A stretch of DNA of 51,437 nt from Candidatus Omnitrophota bacterium (GTDB lineage Bacteria > Omnitrophota > Gorgyraeia > Gorgyraeales > Gorgyraeaceae), in NCBI GenBank assembly GCA_018814825.1, contig JAHIYJ010000021.1, positions 1-51,437 of the forward strand, in the 5' to 3' direction. The position numbers were made by a program, and so were the translations under genes. Of this stretch, positions 24,343 to 32,422 are shown one piece after another; within the stretch, counting starts at the first letter, position 1, and each line of letters begins with the position of its first letter. The notes below the pieces were generated by a model. That model did no database searches, was not told where the DNA came from, and saw only the letters and a program-made list of their open reading frames with translations.

Positions 24343-24416
24343 GCGGGTGTAGTTCAATGGTAGAACTCGAGCTTCCCAAGTTCGCAGCGTGGGTTCGATT
24401 CCCATCACCCGCTCCA
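24343..24416 (+). tRNA. tRNA-Gly (anticodon CCC)
   Basis: 74 bases including an encoded CCA. The 7-bp acceptor stem is GCGGGTG/CACCCGC. The D arm is TAGTTCAATGGTAGAAC. The anticodon stem CGAGC/GTTCG surrounds loop TTCCCAA, giving anticodon CCC. The T arm is GTGGGTTCGATTCCCAT. It closely resembles bacterial tRNA-Gly(CCC). Its last 26 bases are repeated exactly at 24569-24594. Confidence 0.96.
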
Positions 24417-24452
24417 AAATACTGTTGGGAAGAGGACCCAAAAAAGGGGTTT

Positions 24453-24477
24453 TAGGGGAAAAGAGTGTTTTCCCCTA
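24453..24477. repeat. Perfect 10-bp hairpin downstream of tRNA-Gly
   Basis: TAGGGGAAAA (24453-24462), loop GAGTG, exact reverse complement TTTTCCCCTA (24468-24477). Lies between the tRNA and its duplicated 3' end. Confidence 0.6.
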
Positions 24478-24517
24478 TCGGCGCACTACACTTCTTTGCG
24501 GAAGGAAGAAAAACATT

Positions 24518-24545
24518 AAAAAGAAACCATCAAGGGTTTCTTTTT
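24518..24545 (+). terminator. Intrinsic terminator downstream of tRNA-Gly
   Basis: AAAAAGAAACC (24518-24528) pairs with GGTTTCTTTTT (24535-24545), giving an 11-bp stem ending in a T run. The A and T tracts make it potentially bidirectional. Confidence 0.75.
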
Positions 24546-24568
24546 AAGGAGTGAGCGGAGCGAACGAC

Positions 24569-24594
24569 GGGTTCGATTCCCATCACCCGCTCCA
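24569..24594 (+). repeat. 26-base exact duplicate of the tRNA-Gly 3' end (att-like)
   Basis: Identical to 24391-24416: T-arm strand, acceptor 3' strand and CCA of the tRNA. The 26-base direct repeat brackets 152 bases with two hairpins and no gene. Such partial tRNA copies are typical of attachment sites left by integrative elements, but no integrase is present. Confidence 0.75.
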
Positions 24595-24645
24595 TGGTTC
24601 GACGCGGCCGTCAAAGACATACTAATATCATTAGGGTATAAAGAG

Positions 24646-24948
24646 ATGGATATAAAGAGATTCGTTAACAAATTTTCCATGAGAAAGCAAAGAAACGTAT
24701 TTCGCGCCGTGGTGAAATGCTCCGAGTGCGGGGAAGAGGTGCGCGTAAGGATAGAGTTCTCATCCGACTTCCAGGCCGAGTATAATCAAACTAATCCCGA
24801 ACATTGTTATACCATAAAAAAAGAGATCATAGGCAAAAACTGCTACAACCTTATGAAGCTCTCCCTGGCGCTTACTAGAGAGGCGAAACTGTTGTTTGCC
24901 GATAAGCAGGGCTGTGAATTTATAACGTTCGAAAGAGAGACCGGCTGA
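24646..24948 (+). CDS. Uncharacterised small cysteine protein paired with the ATPase
   Basis: A 100-residue soluble protein that I do not recognise. It has a basic N-terminus (KRFVNKFSMRKQRNVFRAV) and then Cys25-x2-Cys28 (KCSECGEEVRVRIEF). Further cysteines at 54 and 66 could complete a zinc site. It contains no signal or membrane segment. It starts 52 bases after the duplicated tRNA end and stops 2 bases before the next ATG, so it is certainly co-transcribed with the ATPase. A nucleic-acid-binding or adaptor role is speculative. Confidence 0.7.
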   Translation: MDIKRFVNKFSMRKQRNVFRAVVKCSECGEEVRVRIEFSSDFQAEYNQTNPEHCYTIKKEIIGKNCYNLMKLSLALTREAKLLFADKQGCEFITFERETG

Positions 24949-24950
24949 CT

Positions 24951-26570
24951 ATGTCACACAGCAGGACATCCATACTGAATCTGCTCGCGCGCCGAATCAA
25001 CTCCTTTTCAGAGGGCTACAGGCAGAATATAGCCATCCTGGGCGAACCCTGCATAGGGAAGACCTCCCTTATTAAACAGCTACTCGACTCAGGGGACGTA
25101 AAAAAAGAATCCGTCATCCCTGTCTACATAGAGGTCAAGATAGAGCCCTTTGAGTTTTACGCTAAGCGATTCATAAAATCCGCCCTTTTCCAGCTGTTCC
25201 ACTCAGACCCCCTGGCGGCGCAACCCACTGACGCCATGGTCCTGATAGAGGACCTCGCGAGGCAGTATCCAAAGACGGCCGAGGCGTGTCAACGTGTCCT
25301 GCGTGACATAGAAAAAGGCCGTCTTGACGAGGCCTATTCGTATCTATTGGACATACCCGCGGCCATGTGCGAAGAGAGCAAAAAAAGATGCCTCTTGATC
25401 ATGGATGAATTCCATAACCTTGACAACTTCACGCTCAAGCACGCGTTCGGGACACTGGCGAAAAAAATAATGATCCAGAAAGACACGATGTTCCTCCTTA
25501 TCAGCTCCAAAAACACGCTGTCCCAGCGCCTCTTGTCCGAAAAGCTCTCGCTTCTTTTCGGAAATTTCGAGAAGATACTCATACCGCCTTTTGACGCCGA
25601 CATGAGCAGGTCTTTTCTGCAGGATATCTTAAAGGACATACCCCTGCCGCAGGCCTATATAGATTTTATAGCCTCGTTTACCGGCAATAAGCCCTTTTAT
25701 ATGCGCGTGATATGTGACGAGATAGAGAAAGCCGTGTTTTCGGACAAGGTCCGCCGGGATGATTATCCCGGCCTTATAGAGCATGCTGTCACCGCGTCAC
25801 TATTCAGGAAAAACGGGGTACTGAATAACTTGTTCTCGAGTTTCTTCTTTAAGATTTCGGACGGTAAGCTTCTCTCACGCTCAGCCGCGGCCCTTATAGC
25901 GCTCTCATCCGAAAACAAGAAGCAGCATGAGATAGTAAAGTCAGCGCGGCTTCAGGCCCGCGACTGTTCCAGGATATTGAACAGGCTCGTGGAGATGGAT
26001 ATAATCGCGCGGAACGGGTCGCTCTACAGGTTCAGGGAAAAGCTATTCGCCTTCTGGCTCAAATCCGTGTACATAAAAAGGATAATGTCCTTCAGCATAG
26101 ACGAGACTGTCGAGGAAAAGTGTTTCATAAAAGACGTGTCCGGGCATCTTAACGTCTTCATGGCGGAATTCGAGAAAGAGCTTTCGGCGAGGATCACTGA
26201 CCTGTTTAAGCTGTTCAAGAACGACGTAATACAGTTGAATGGGCGGCGGCACAAGTTTATTTCTTTCAACTCTGTCCAGAGGCTCGAAAACGCCTCGCTG
26301 AACGGGACGAGTTTTATGGCGGAAAGCGGCAAGCTCAACTGGCTCTGCACCGTCAAAAAAGAACCTGTCACTGAAAACGACATATCTGACCTTGTGAATG
26401 GCTCCAAAAAGAAAAACGGCAAGACCAGGATAAACAGAAATATCGTAATCGCCCTGGCGGGCATAAACGAGAACGCTTACCTAATGGCCAAAGAGGCCAA
26501 ATTCTGGGTGTGGGACCTGGACAGCCTCAACGTGCTGATGGAGCTGTATGGTAAGCCGCATGTATACTGA
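24951..26570 (+). CDS. Archaeal-ATPase-like (STAND/AAA) P-loop protein with C-terminal DUF234/nuclease-like region
   Basis: A 539-residue protein. Walker A is AILGEPCIGKTSL (residues 31-38 carry GxxxxGKT). Walker B is CLLIMDEFHN (Asp152, Glu153). A sensor-like LLISSKN follows, then winged-helix-type sequence (about 320-370: LVEMDIIARNGSLYRF) and FREKLFAFWLKSVY. This is the order seen in archaeal-type ATPases with a DUF234-like tail. The last 60 residues (RINRNIVIALAGIN, KFWVWDLDSLNVLMELYGKP) look like a degenerate restriction-endonuclease-fold strand pattern. Targets are unknown. The position next to a tRNA-derived repeat is compatible with acquired DNA. Confidence 0.72.
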   Translation: MSHSRTSILNLLARRINSFSEGYRQNIAILGEPCIGKTSLIKQLLDSGDVKKESVIPVYIEVKIEPFEFYAKRFIKSALFQLFHSDPLAAQPTDAMVLIEDLARQYPKTAEACQRVLRDIEKGRLDEAYSYLLDIPAAMCEESKKRCLLIMDEFHNLDNFTLKHAFGTLAKKIMIQKDTMFLLISSKNTLSQRLLSEKLSLLFGNFEKILIPPFDADMSRSFLQDILKDIPLPQAYIDFIASFTGNKPFYMRVICDEIEKAVFSDKVRRDDYPGLIEHAVTASLFRKNGVLNNLFSSFFFKISDGKLLSRSAAALIALSSENKKQHEIVKSARLQARDCSRILNRLVEMDIIARNGSLYRFREKLFAFWLKSVYIKRIMSFSIDETVEEKCFIKDVSGHLNVFMAEFEKELSARITDLFKLFKNDVIQLNGRRHKFISFNSVQRLENASLNGTSFMAESGKLNWLCTVKKEPVTENDISDLVNGSKKKNGKTRINRNIVIALAGINENAYLMAKEAKFWVWDLDSLNVLMELYGKPHVY

Positions 26571-26576
26571 CGCTGT

Positions 26577-27068
26577 ATGAAAATAGGGGTAATATCAGAT
26601 ACGCATATCCCGATTAACTGCTGCGACCTTCCTTCTGAGCTTATCAGTGCTCTTAAGGGCTGTGACCTCATCGTGCACGCCGGAGACCTGATAGACCTCT
26701 TTGTTCTGGAAGAACTTAAAAAGATATCGAAGGTAGAGGCTGTCTGCGGCAATATGGACCTGCCAAGGGCGCAGGCGGCGCTGGAAAAGAAGAAAATCAT
26801 TAAGGTGGCAGGGAAAACAATATGCGTTATGCACGGATACGGAAATCCTGACATGCTCGTATCCATCCTGAAGGAGGAGTTTTTAAGCCAGAAGCCGGAT
26901 ATAATAATCTTCGGCCACTCGCATATGCCTATGAGCGAATACATAGATAACGTCCTTTTCTTTAACCCAGGGAGTGCCACGGACACCACGTTCGCTCCTT
27001 ACAGGTCATACGGCATGATTGAGATAGAAGACGGGGAAATAAAGGCAGCTATACATAAGCTAAGCTAA
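26577..27068 (+). CDS. YfcE/MJ0936-type metallophosphoesterase
   Basis: A 163-residue calcineurin-fold phosphodiesterase. All metal-binding motifs are present: ISDTHIP (Asp, His), HAGDLID (Asp), CGNMD (Asn), MHGYG (His) and FGHSHMP (two His). Physiological substrate unknown; related enzymes hydrolyse bis-p-nitrophenyl phosphate or cyclic nucleotides. It starts 6 bases after the ATPase stop. Confidence 0.92.
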   Translation: MKIGVISDTHIPINCCDLPSELISALKGCDLIVHAGDLIDLFVLEELKKISKVEAVCGNMDLPRAQAALEKKKIIKVAGKTICVMHGYGNPDMLVSILKEEFLSQKPDIIIFGHSHMPMSEYIDNVLFFNPGSATDTTFAPYRSYGMIEIEDGEIKAAIHKLS

Positions 27069-27087
27069 CTTTACGGGAAGGTATGTT

Positions 27088-27549
27088 ATGGATCGATTAT
27101 GGGCTCCATGGAGAAGTAAATTCGTGAGAGGGAAGAAAAAAAAGAAATGCATATTCTGTGTCAAAAAAACCGGGGCCGCGGAATCTCGGATTGTTAAAAA
27201 ATCAAAATTCTCATTTGCTATGTTAAACACATACCCCTATAATAATGGTCATGTGATGGTGAGCCCTTACAGGCATGTAAAAGACCTCAAGGGGCTTGAC
27301 GACAGGGAACTCCTTGACATCATGAATCTTGTCCAGGACATGCAGCGTCTGCTGGAGAAGAAACTGAAACCCCATGGGTTCAATATTGGCATTAATACAG
27401 GCACGGTGGCGGGGGCGGGATACAAGGACCATATTCATATACATATAGTGCCCAGATGGAGCGGGGACACAAATTTTATGCCTGTCACAGGCACTACAAA
27501 GGTGCTCCCGCAGTCCCTGAAAGAACTGCGGAGGCTCTTAAAAAGTTAA
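27088..27549 (+). CDS. HIT-family nucleotide hydrolase/phosphorylase
   Basis: A 153-residue protein. It has an N-terminal CIFC zinc half-site (KKCIFCVKKTG), the NGHVMVSPYRHVKDL segment and the catalytic histidine triad KDHIHIHIVPRW. This form resembles bacterial HIT proteins related to diadenosine tetraphosphate phosphorylase. The N-terminal MDRLWAPWRSKFV is typical of this subgroup. Confidence 0.93.
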   Translation: MDRLWAPWRSKFVRGKKKKKCIFCVKKTGAAESRIVKKSKFSFAMLNTYPYNNGHVMVSPYRHVKDLKGLDDRELLDIMNLVQDMQRLLEKKLKPHGFNIGINTGTVAGAGYKDHIHIHIVPRWSGDTNFMPVTGTTKVLPQSLKELRRLLKS

Positions 27550-27556
27550 GGAAGAT

Positions 27557-28711
27557 ATGCTGACGCGCAAAGACATAGAGGAAAAGGAAAGCAAACTGCT
27601 CGCTCCTTACGCCATGCGCAGTAAGGACACCAAAGGCAGGAGATACCCTGAGGCGCAACCAAAATACAGGTCCTGCTACCAGAGAGACAGGGATAGGGTC
27701 ATACACAGCGCGGCGTTCCGCAAGCTCGAGTATAAAACACAGGTCTTCGTAAACCACGAAGGAGATTATTACAGGACAAGACTGACGCATACCCTTGAAG
27801 TCAGTCAGATAGCGAGATCTATAGCGAGGGTCATGACATTAAACGAGGACCTGGTGGAGTCCATCGCGCTCTCCCATGATATAGGCCATCCGCCATTTGG
27901 GCACGCGGGAGAAGAGACCCTGGGCCATCTCATGAAAGACAGGGGCGGCTTTGACCATAACCTCCAGGGGCTCAGGGTAGTAGACGAGCTGGAGCAAAGA
28001 TACCCGAAATTCTCAGGACTGAACCTCACCTGGGAGGTCAGGGAAGGCATAAACAAACACACCACGATGTTTGACAAGGCCGATAGGCTGGTCGAGCTGG
28101 AACCCGAGTTCTCGCCCACACTGGAGACCCAGGTCGTGGACGCCGCGGACGAGATAGCGTATGACAATCATGACATCGACGACGGCCTTACCTCAGGCCT
28201 GATAGACGAGAAACAGCTGTCCAGGCTGGAATTATGGCGGGCCGCGAGACTTGAGGTAAAAAAAAGGAGCTCGAGCCTCCCTGATAAGATAAGGAGGTAC
28301 CAGATAATAAGGTCTCTGATAGACCAGCAGATAAAGGACCTCCTTAAAGCGTCCGAAAAAAACATCAGGGAAAAGGACATAAAAAAATTATCTGACGTGA
28401 AGAAGTGCCCCGAGAAGCTTATTTCTTTTTCAGGGGACATGAAAGCCAAGCGCTCTGAATTCAGGGTGTTTCTCATGAAGAACCTGTACAGTAATTTCAG
28501 GGTAATACGCATGTCGGATAAGGCCAGGAGGTTTATCACCGAACTTTTTAACGTCTATTTGGAAAAGCCCGAACAGCTTCCGCCTTCTGACCAGGGAAAG
28601 ATAAAAAAATACGGCATCCACAGGGTCGTATGCGATTATATAGCCGGAATGACGGATAGGTATGCCCTGAACGAGTACAAGAAATTATTCGACCCTTATG
28701 AACGAGTTTGA
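27557..28711 (+). CDS. dgt: Deoxyguanosinetriphosphate triphosphohydrolase-like protein
   Basis: An HD-domain enzyme removing triphosphate from dNTPs. Its 384 residues fit the type 2 (shorter) Dgt subfamily. Motifs are the N-terminal YAMRSKDTKGRRYPE, CYQRDRDRVIHSAAFRKLEYKTQVF, RTRLTHTLEVSQIARSIAR (first His) and IALSHDIGHPPFGHAGEETL (HD). ADEIAYDNHDIDDGL holds the distal Asp. Overlaps the next gene by 14 bases. Confidence 0.94.
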   Translation: MLTRKDIEEKESKLLAPYAMRSKDTKGRRYPEAQPKYRSCYQRDRDRVIHSAAFRKLEYKTQVFVNHEGDYYRTRLTHTLEVSQIARSIARVMTLNEDLVESIALSHDIGHPPFGHAGEETLGHLMKDRGGFDHNLQGLRVVDELEQRYPKFSGLNLTWEVREGINKHTTMFDKADRLVELEPEFSPTLETQVVDAADEIAYDNHDIDDGLTSGLIDEKQLSRLELWRAARLEVKKRSSSLPDKIRRYQIIRSLIDQQIKDLLKASEKNIREKDIKKLSDVKKCPEKLISFSGDMKAKRSEFRVFLMKNLYSNFRVIRMSDKARRFITELFNVYLEKPEQLPPSDQGKIKKYGIHRVVCDYIAGMTDRYALNEYKKLFDPYERV

Positions 28712-30173
28712 CAAAAAACAGAAAAAAGATTTTTTGATGAAATTCTGCAAGTCCGCCTCTATCGTCGGGCTCAAACAGGTTTTCTCGGAGATCATGGGCA
28801 ATAAGAGGATGAAATGCCTGTTCCTGGACCAGGACTGCGAGCCCGTAAAGAACAACCAGAAGACTCACCCGGAAATAGTGGAAGAGCTCAAGCGGAAACT
28901 GCCGGAAGATGCGGAGAGCTTTACATGTTCATGCGGCAAGTATTGCATAACCATACCTGTAAAACAGGGCGATAACCTATATGGTTACATAATCGGGATG
29001 CACCTGAACCAGCCACTGGATAAGATCACCACCGCGTTCGTTAAGATGTACATAAGCGTTGCCCTGAAGGAGTTCCAGAAAGAGCAGGAGCTCACCAAGC
29101 TTTATGATACCATAAGGCCGAGGGCGATAGCGTTATCTACCATCCATACTATCCATAGGCTTCTTTCGTCGACACTGGATATGGATGAGCTTATAGAAAG
29201 GATGGCGAGGCTTTCATTGCAGGTAATGAGGTGCAGGGGATGCTCCATAATGCTCATTGACGAATCCGGGAAATACCTGACTCCGAAAGCCGTTATTGAC
29301 CTTAACCATAACGGCAATAAAGAAGGGAAGAAGCGCCGAAAAATTAGGATCGGGTCAGGGATGATAGGCAAGGTCGCCAAATCAGGCAAGGCCCACATAT
29401 CCCACAGTTTTATATGTGTGCCGCTCATAGAAGAGGACATAATGGGCGTCATATGCGTCAAGCACAAGACAAACAGGGTCTCTTTTAATAATTTTGACCT
29501 TGAGATACTGCTGACACTCGCGGAACAGGCCGTAATCGCCATAAGGAATGCCCAACTCTACGAGGAGCAGGAAAAAGCGGCTTATGGAAGCATTAAATCC
29601 CTAGCCGTGCTGCTGGACGCGAAATACCCCAACATGTACACCCACTCCGAGAGGTTCATAAAGATCACTCTTGCCGTGGCCGAGGAAATGAGGCTGTCGA
29701 GGGAAGAAATAAAGAGCCTGCATTACGCCGCGCTTCTCCCTGATACGGGAAAATTCGGCATACCAGACAAGATACTGAGAAAACAAGGCGGCCTGTCAAG
29801 CGGGGAATACAATATCATAAAAAAACAACACATTGAGAGTCTCAAGATACTTCAGCCTCTGGAATTTCTCAAGCCCGCCATGCCCATTATAATACACCAC
29901 CACGAGAGATACGACGGTAAAGGCTATCCGAACGGATTAAAGGGCGAGCAGATCCCCCCGGGGGCCAGGATCATGGCGGTGGTCGAAGCGTTTGAGGCAA
30001 TGGTCTCCCTGAGGCCCTATAAAAACAGGCGGATAACGATATCTCAGGCGATAAAAGAAATAGAGAGAAACAAAGGGTCTCAGTTCGACCCCGAAGCGGT
30101 AGTGGCCTTTATCTCGGCCTTAAAAAAACTAGACCTGAAAAAAATGTTCTATAACCTCCTGATCAAGAGATGA
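28698..30173 (+). CDS. GAF domain protein with degenerate HD-GYP domain
   Basis: A 491-residue signalling protein. An N-terminal sensor-like region (about 1-125) includes a Cys cluster CSCGKYC at 77-83. A GAF domain (about 155-285) contains CRGCSIMLIDESGKYL. The C-terminal HD-GYP domain is changed at key sites. The HD pair is Pro348-Asp349 (ALLPDTGKFGIPD) instead of His-Asp, and the usual VVDAFDAM is VVEAFEAM. HHERYDGKGYPNGL is kept. It may therefore bind cyclic di-GMP or act as a scaffold rather than hydrolyse it. Confidence 0.88.
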   Translation: MNEFDKKQKKDFLMKFCKSASIVGLKQVFSEIMGNKRMKCLFLDQDCEPVKNNQKTHPEIVEELKRKLPEDAESFTCSCGKYCITIPVKQGDNLYGYIIGMHLNQPLDKITTAFVKMYISVALKEFQKEQELTKLYDTIRPRAIALSTIHTIHRLLSSTLDMDELIERMARLSLQVMRCRGCSIMLIDESGKYLTPKAVIDLNHNGNKEGKKRRKIRIGSGMIGKVAKSGKAHISHSFICVPLIEEDIMGVICVKHKTNRVSFNNFDLEILLTLAEQAVIAIRNAQLYEEQEKAAYGSIKSLAVLLDAKYPNMYTHSERFIKITLAVAEEMRLSREEIKSLHYAALLPDTGKFGIPDKILRKQGGLSSGEYNIIKKQHIESLKILQPLEFLKPAMPIIIHHHERYDGKGYPNGLKGEQIPPGARIMAVVEAFEAMVSLRPYKNRRITISQAIKEIERNKGSQFDPEAVVAFISALKKLDLKKMFYNLLIKR

Positions 30174-30427
30174 AAAAGCTGCTGAAGAGCGAAGTCACAA
30201 GGAAAATATTGCTTTTTTTAAACGAGAACCCTCATTCTATCGATACGGCCAAAGGTATATCTGTATGGATAGGTTGTGACTCGGCCAAGGTCCAGAAGGC
30301 CCTTGCCCAGCTGGTAAAAAAAGGCATGGTCGTTAACCACAAGACCGCGTCCACGGACGCGTACTCATACACGACGGAAAAGAGAGTAATAAAACAGATC
30401 GAGAAACACATAAAACCATTAGTCTGA
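30170..30427 (+). CDS. Small winged-helix-like protein
   Basis: An 85-residue protein. It reads as a helix-turn-helix plus wing: VTRKILLFLNENPHSIDTAK, then DSAKVQKALAQLVKKGMVVN and a beta-rich KTASTDAYSYTTEK. The pattern resembles MarR/ArsR-type winged helices without metal cysteines. Its 4-base ATGA overlap with the HD-GYP gene implies coupled translation and perhaps a joint role. The target is unknown. Confidence 0.7.
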   Translation: MKKLLKSEVTRKILLFLNENPHSIDTAKGISVWIGCDSAKVQKALAQLVKKGMVVNHKTASTDAYSYTTEKRVIKQIEKHIKPLV

Positions 30428-30454
30428 CAAATGCAGTGATCTGTGATATAATTT

Positions 30455-31000
30455 ATGAGCGCGAAATTTCAGGGAAGACAGGAAAAAGACCTTTTCGAGC
30501 AATTTCAGGGCACGGAAAAAAAAGTACAGACAAAAACGAGGTTTTTGATTCCCCGCATAAAAGACAGTATTACGGTCTCTTATGAAAACATTATATTTCT
30601 CTCGATAAGCCTGCTGATAGTGTGCATTATATGTTTTTCCCTGGGAGTGGAAAAAGGCAGGCGGGAATCCGGCCTCCTCACGCCTGCTGGTAACATAGCG
30701 GTGCTAGATATAAGTCGGGATAATGAAAAAGTCTCAAGAGAGCCTCCTGTCTCCGTAGAAACACCTGCCAGGACAGAAGGGAAGCATGTCCTGCAGCTGG
30801 CAGCCTTCAAGGGCCTGGGGCCCGCGGAGAGAGAAAGAGACGATCTTCGCAGGGATGGATACAACGCGGACATAAGAAAATCAGGGGAGTATTATCAGCT
30901 TTACGTGGGAGGCCTTGCCACGAAGACAGAGGCCGGGCGTCTTAAGGAAAAACTCAGAAACAGGTATAACGATTGTTACGTTTACGATAAAGAATTATAA
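30455..31000 (+). CDS. SPOR-domain membrane protein
   Basis: A 181-residue protein. A cytoplasmic N-terminus of about 43 residues is followed by one membrane helix (about 44-66, IIFLSISLLIVCIICFSLGV). A linker and a C-terminal SPOR domain follow (HVLQLAAFKGLGPAERERDDL, then GEYYQLYVGGLATKTEAGRL). SPOR domains bind denuded peptidoglycan at division sites. A TATAAT box lies only 2 bases before the ATG, too close to drive this start, so the real promoter is unclear. Confidence 0.88.
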   Translation: MSAKFQGRQEKDLFEQFQGTEKKVQTKTRFLIPRIKDSITVSYENIIFLSISLLIVCIICFSLGVEKGRRESGLLTPAGNIAVLDISRDNEKVSREPPVSVETPARTEGKHVLQLAAFKGLGPAERERDDLRRDGYNADIRKSGEYYQLYVGGLATKTEAGRLKEKLRNRYNDCYVYDKEL

Positions 31001-31010
31001 AGGAGGTAAA

Positions 31011-31304
31011 ATGTCACTGCACCCAAGTCTAAAGAGCTCAAAGGTAGGAAAAAAATTAAGATCTGTCCTTAAAAGATATGAGAGGTTTTTTACCCTGAAA
31101 GACAAAGGTCTTCTACGGGACGAGTCTTCGGTCTTCGGCCTGCCCAAGCTGAAGATAGTAAGGACTAAAGTAAAGAAAGAAAAAGCAGCTGAGAAGCCCG
31201 AAGAAGGAGCAGTAACTGCCGCCGGAGCGGAGGGAACCCCTGCCGCCACCCCGCAGAAAGAAGCTGCCCCAAAGGCCGATAAAAAAGCCGAGAAGAAAAA
31301 ATAA
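31011..31304 (+). CDS. Small basic protein (Planctomycetes-Verrucomicrobia type) with Ala/Lys/Glu tail
   Basis: A 97-residue protein. The first 55 residues (MSLHPSLKSSKVGKKLRSVL, then KRYERFFTLKDKG and SVFGLPKLKIVRTK) match the 'small basic protein' family known from Planctomycetes, Verrucomicrobia and relatives, thought to be ribosome- or RNA-associated. The rest is a low-complexity Ala/Lys/Glu tail, probably disordered. A perfect AGGAGG ribosome site suggests high expression. A good lineage marker. Confidence 0.82.
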   Translation: MSLHPSLKSSKVGKKLRSVLKRYERFFTLKDKGLLRDESSVFGLPKLKIVRTKVKKEKAAEKPEEGAVTAAGAEGTPAATPQKEAAPKADKKAEKKK

Positions 31305-31322
31305 TAAAAAGAAGGAGATGAT

Positions 31323-31811
31323 ATGCGTTTCATCAGAGTGCTTTCTCTTTTAATGATAGCGTTTTTCCTGTTGTCAGGGACATGTTTCCCGCAGGATGGA
31401 TATGAGGACCTCTCCAAAATCGGTTTCGTGAAAAACGACGGGACTAATATCAGGGCCGGGGATAACGTAAACTTCACGAGCCTGTGCACACTGGAAAAAG
31501 GCGACCCCGTAAAGATTATCGGGAAACGCTACAGCTGGTACAAGATCAACCTGCCCAGGAAGGCCTATGTATACATAAAAAGTGATTTTGTCGGGGAAGT
31601 TTCCGAAAAAGGAGAGGCTGAGGTGACTAGTGAGCGCGTAAACCTGAGGGCAGGCCCTGACACAAAATACGCCATACTCGGGCGGGTCTCTAATCCCAAA
31701 AAGATATACATAGTGGGGGAAGAGTCCGGCTGGTATAAGATATTCCCTCCCGAAGGCACAAGTGGGTGGATACACTCAAGCCAGCTGCGGTTTTCCATTG
31801 AGGATGAATGA
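31323..31811 (+). CDS. Secreted protein with two bacterial SH3 domains
   Basis: A 162-residue periplasmic protein with a signal peptide (about 1-23, ends GTCFPQ). Two SH3b repeats follow: residues about 34-90 (TNIRAGDNVNFTSLCTLEKG, YSWYKINLPRKAYVYIKSD) and 98-155 (ERVNLRAGPDTKYAILGRV, SGWYKIFPPEGTSGWIHSSQ). Such modules bind cell wall peptides. Its stop overlaps the ATG of the M50 gene. GGAG ribosome site present. Confidence 0.9.
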   Translation: MRFIRVLSLLMIAFFLLSGTCFPQDGYEDLSKIGFVKNDGTNIRAGDNVNFTSLCTLEKGDPVKIIGKRYSWYKINLPRKAYVYIKSDFVGEVSEKGEAEVTSERVNLRAGPDTKYAILGRVSNPKKIYIVGEESGWYKIFPPEGTSGWIHSSQLRFSIEDE

Positions 31812-32422
31812 TGAATCTGGCTATAAGCTTGGTTCTTTTTTTTCTAGCAGTAATAATACACGAGTACTCGCATGGCTGGGTAGCCTGGAAGCTCGGCGAC
31901 TCAACCGCGAAGATGGCTGGCCGCCTTACCTTGAATCCCGCCGCGCATATCGATCCCATAGGCACCATATTGCTCCCGTTAATACTGCTGGTGACCCATT
32001 CTCCCGTATTATTCGGATGGGCAAAGCCTGTCCCCGTGGATTTTCAGAGCCTACATAACCCTAAAAAGGACATGGTATGGGTAAGCCTGGCGGGTCCGGG
32101 CGCCAATATCCTGTTAGCCGTTATCCTGTCTTTTATACTAAAACTCGCTGGAGCGGCAGGCAATCCTTTATTCGTTGCAGTGACAAGCTCTGCCATAATA
32201 ATAAACCTTGTCCTGGCCATATTCAACATCCTGCCCATACCGCCCCTGGACGGATCCAGGGTAGTGATGGGCCTCTTGCCGATAGAGCTAAGCGTGAAAT
32301 ACGCGAGGATAGAGCCTTACGGCCTTGTCATAATCTTTGGACTGCTTTATCTCGGCCTTATAGGAAACTTTATATGGCCGTTGGTAACGCTCATGGCGCG
32401 GTTCCTGGGAGTCAGTATATGA
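31808..32422 (+). CDS. Site-2 protease family (M50) membrane metallopeptidase
   Basis: A 204-residue multi-pass intramembrane protease of the compact group without PDZ domains. Zinc motif HEYSH (His18, Glu19, His22) lies in the first membrane helix. The third ligand is the Asp in NILPIPPLDGSRV. GWAKPVPVDFQSLHNPKKDM is typical of the group. The second ATG at 31811 is an equally good start. Overlaps both neighbours by 4 bases. Confidence 0.93.
   Translation: MMNLAISLVLFFLAVIIHEYSHGWVAWKLGDSTAKMAGRLTLNPAAHIDPIGTILLPLILLVTHSPVLFGWAKPVPVDFQSLHNPKKDMVWVSLAGPGANILLAVILSFILKLAGAAGNPLFVAVTSSAIIINLVLAIFNILPIPPLDGSRVVMGLLPIELSVKYARIEPYGLVIIFGLLYLGLIGNFIWPLVTLMARFLGVSI

Noticed and set aside
30424-30452. 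CTGACA-17-TATAAT as promoter of the SPOR gene
   Set aside because: The -10 box ends 2 bases before the ATG, so transcription would start inside the gene; no later start codon fits.
32077-32418. 114-codon N-terminal extension of aroB
   Set aside because: It is the out-of-frame shadow of the M50 protease gene; AroB homology and the ATGA overlap place the start at 32419.
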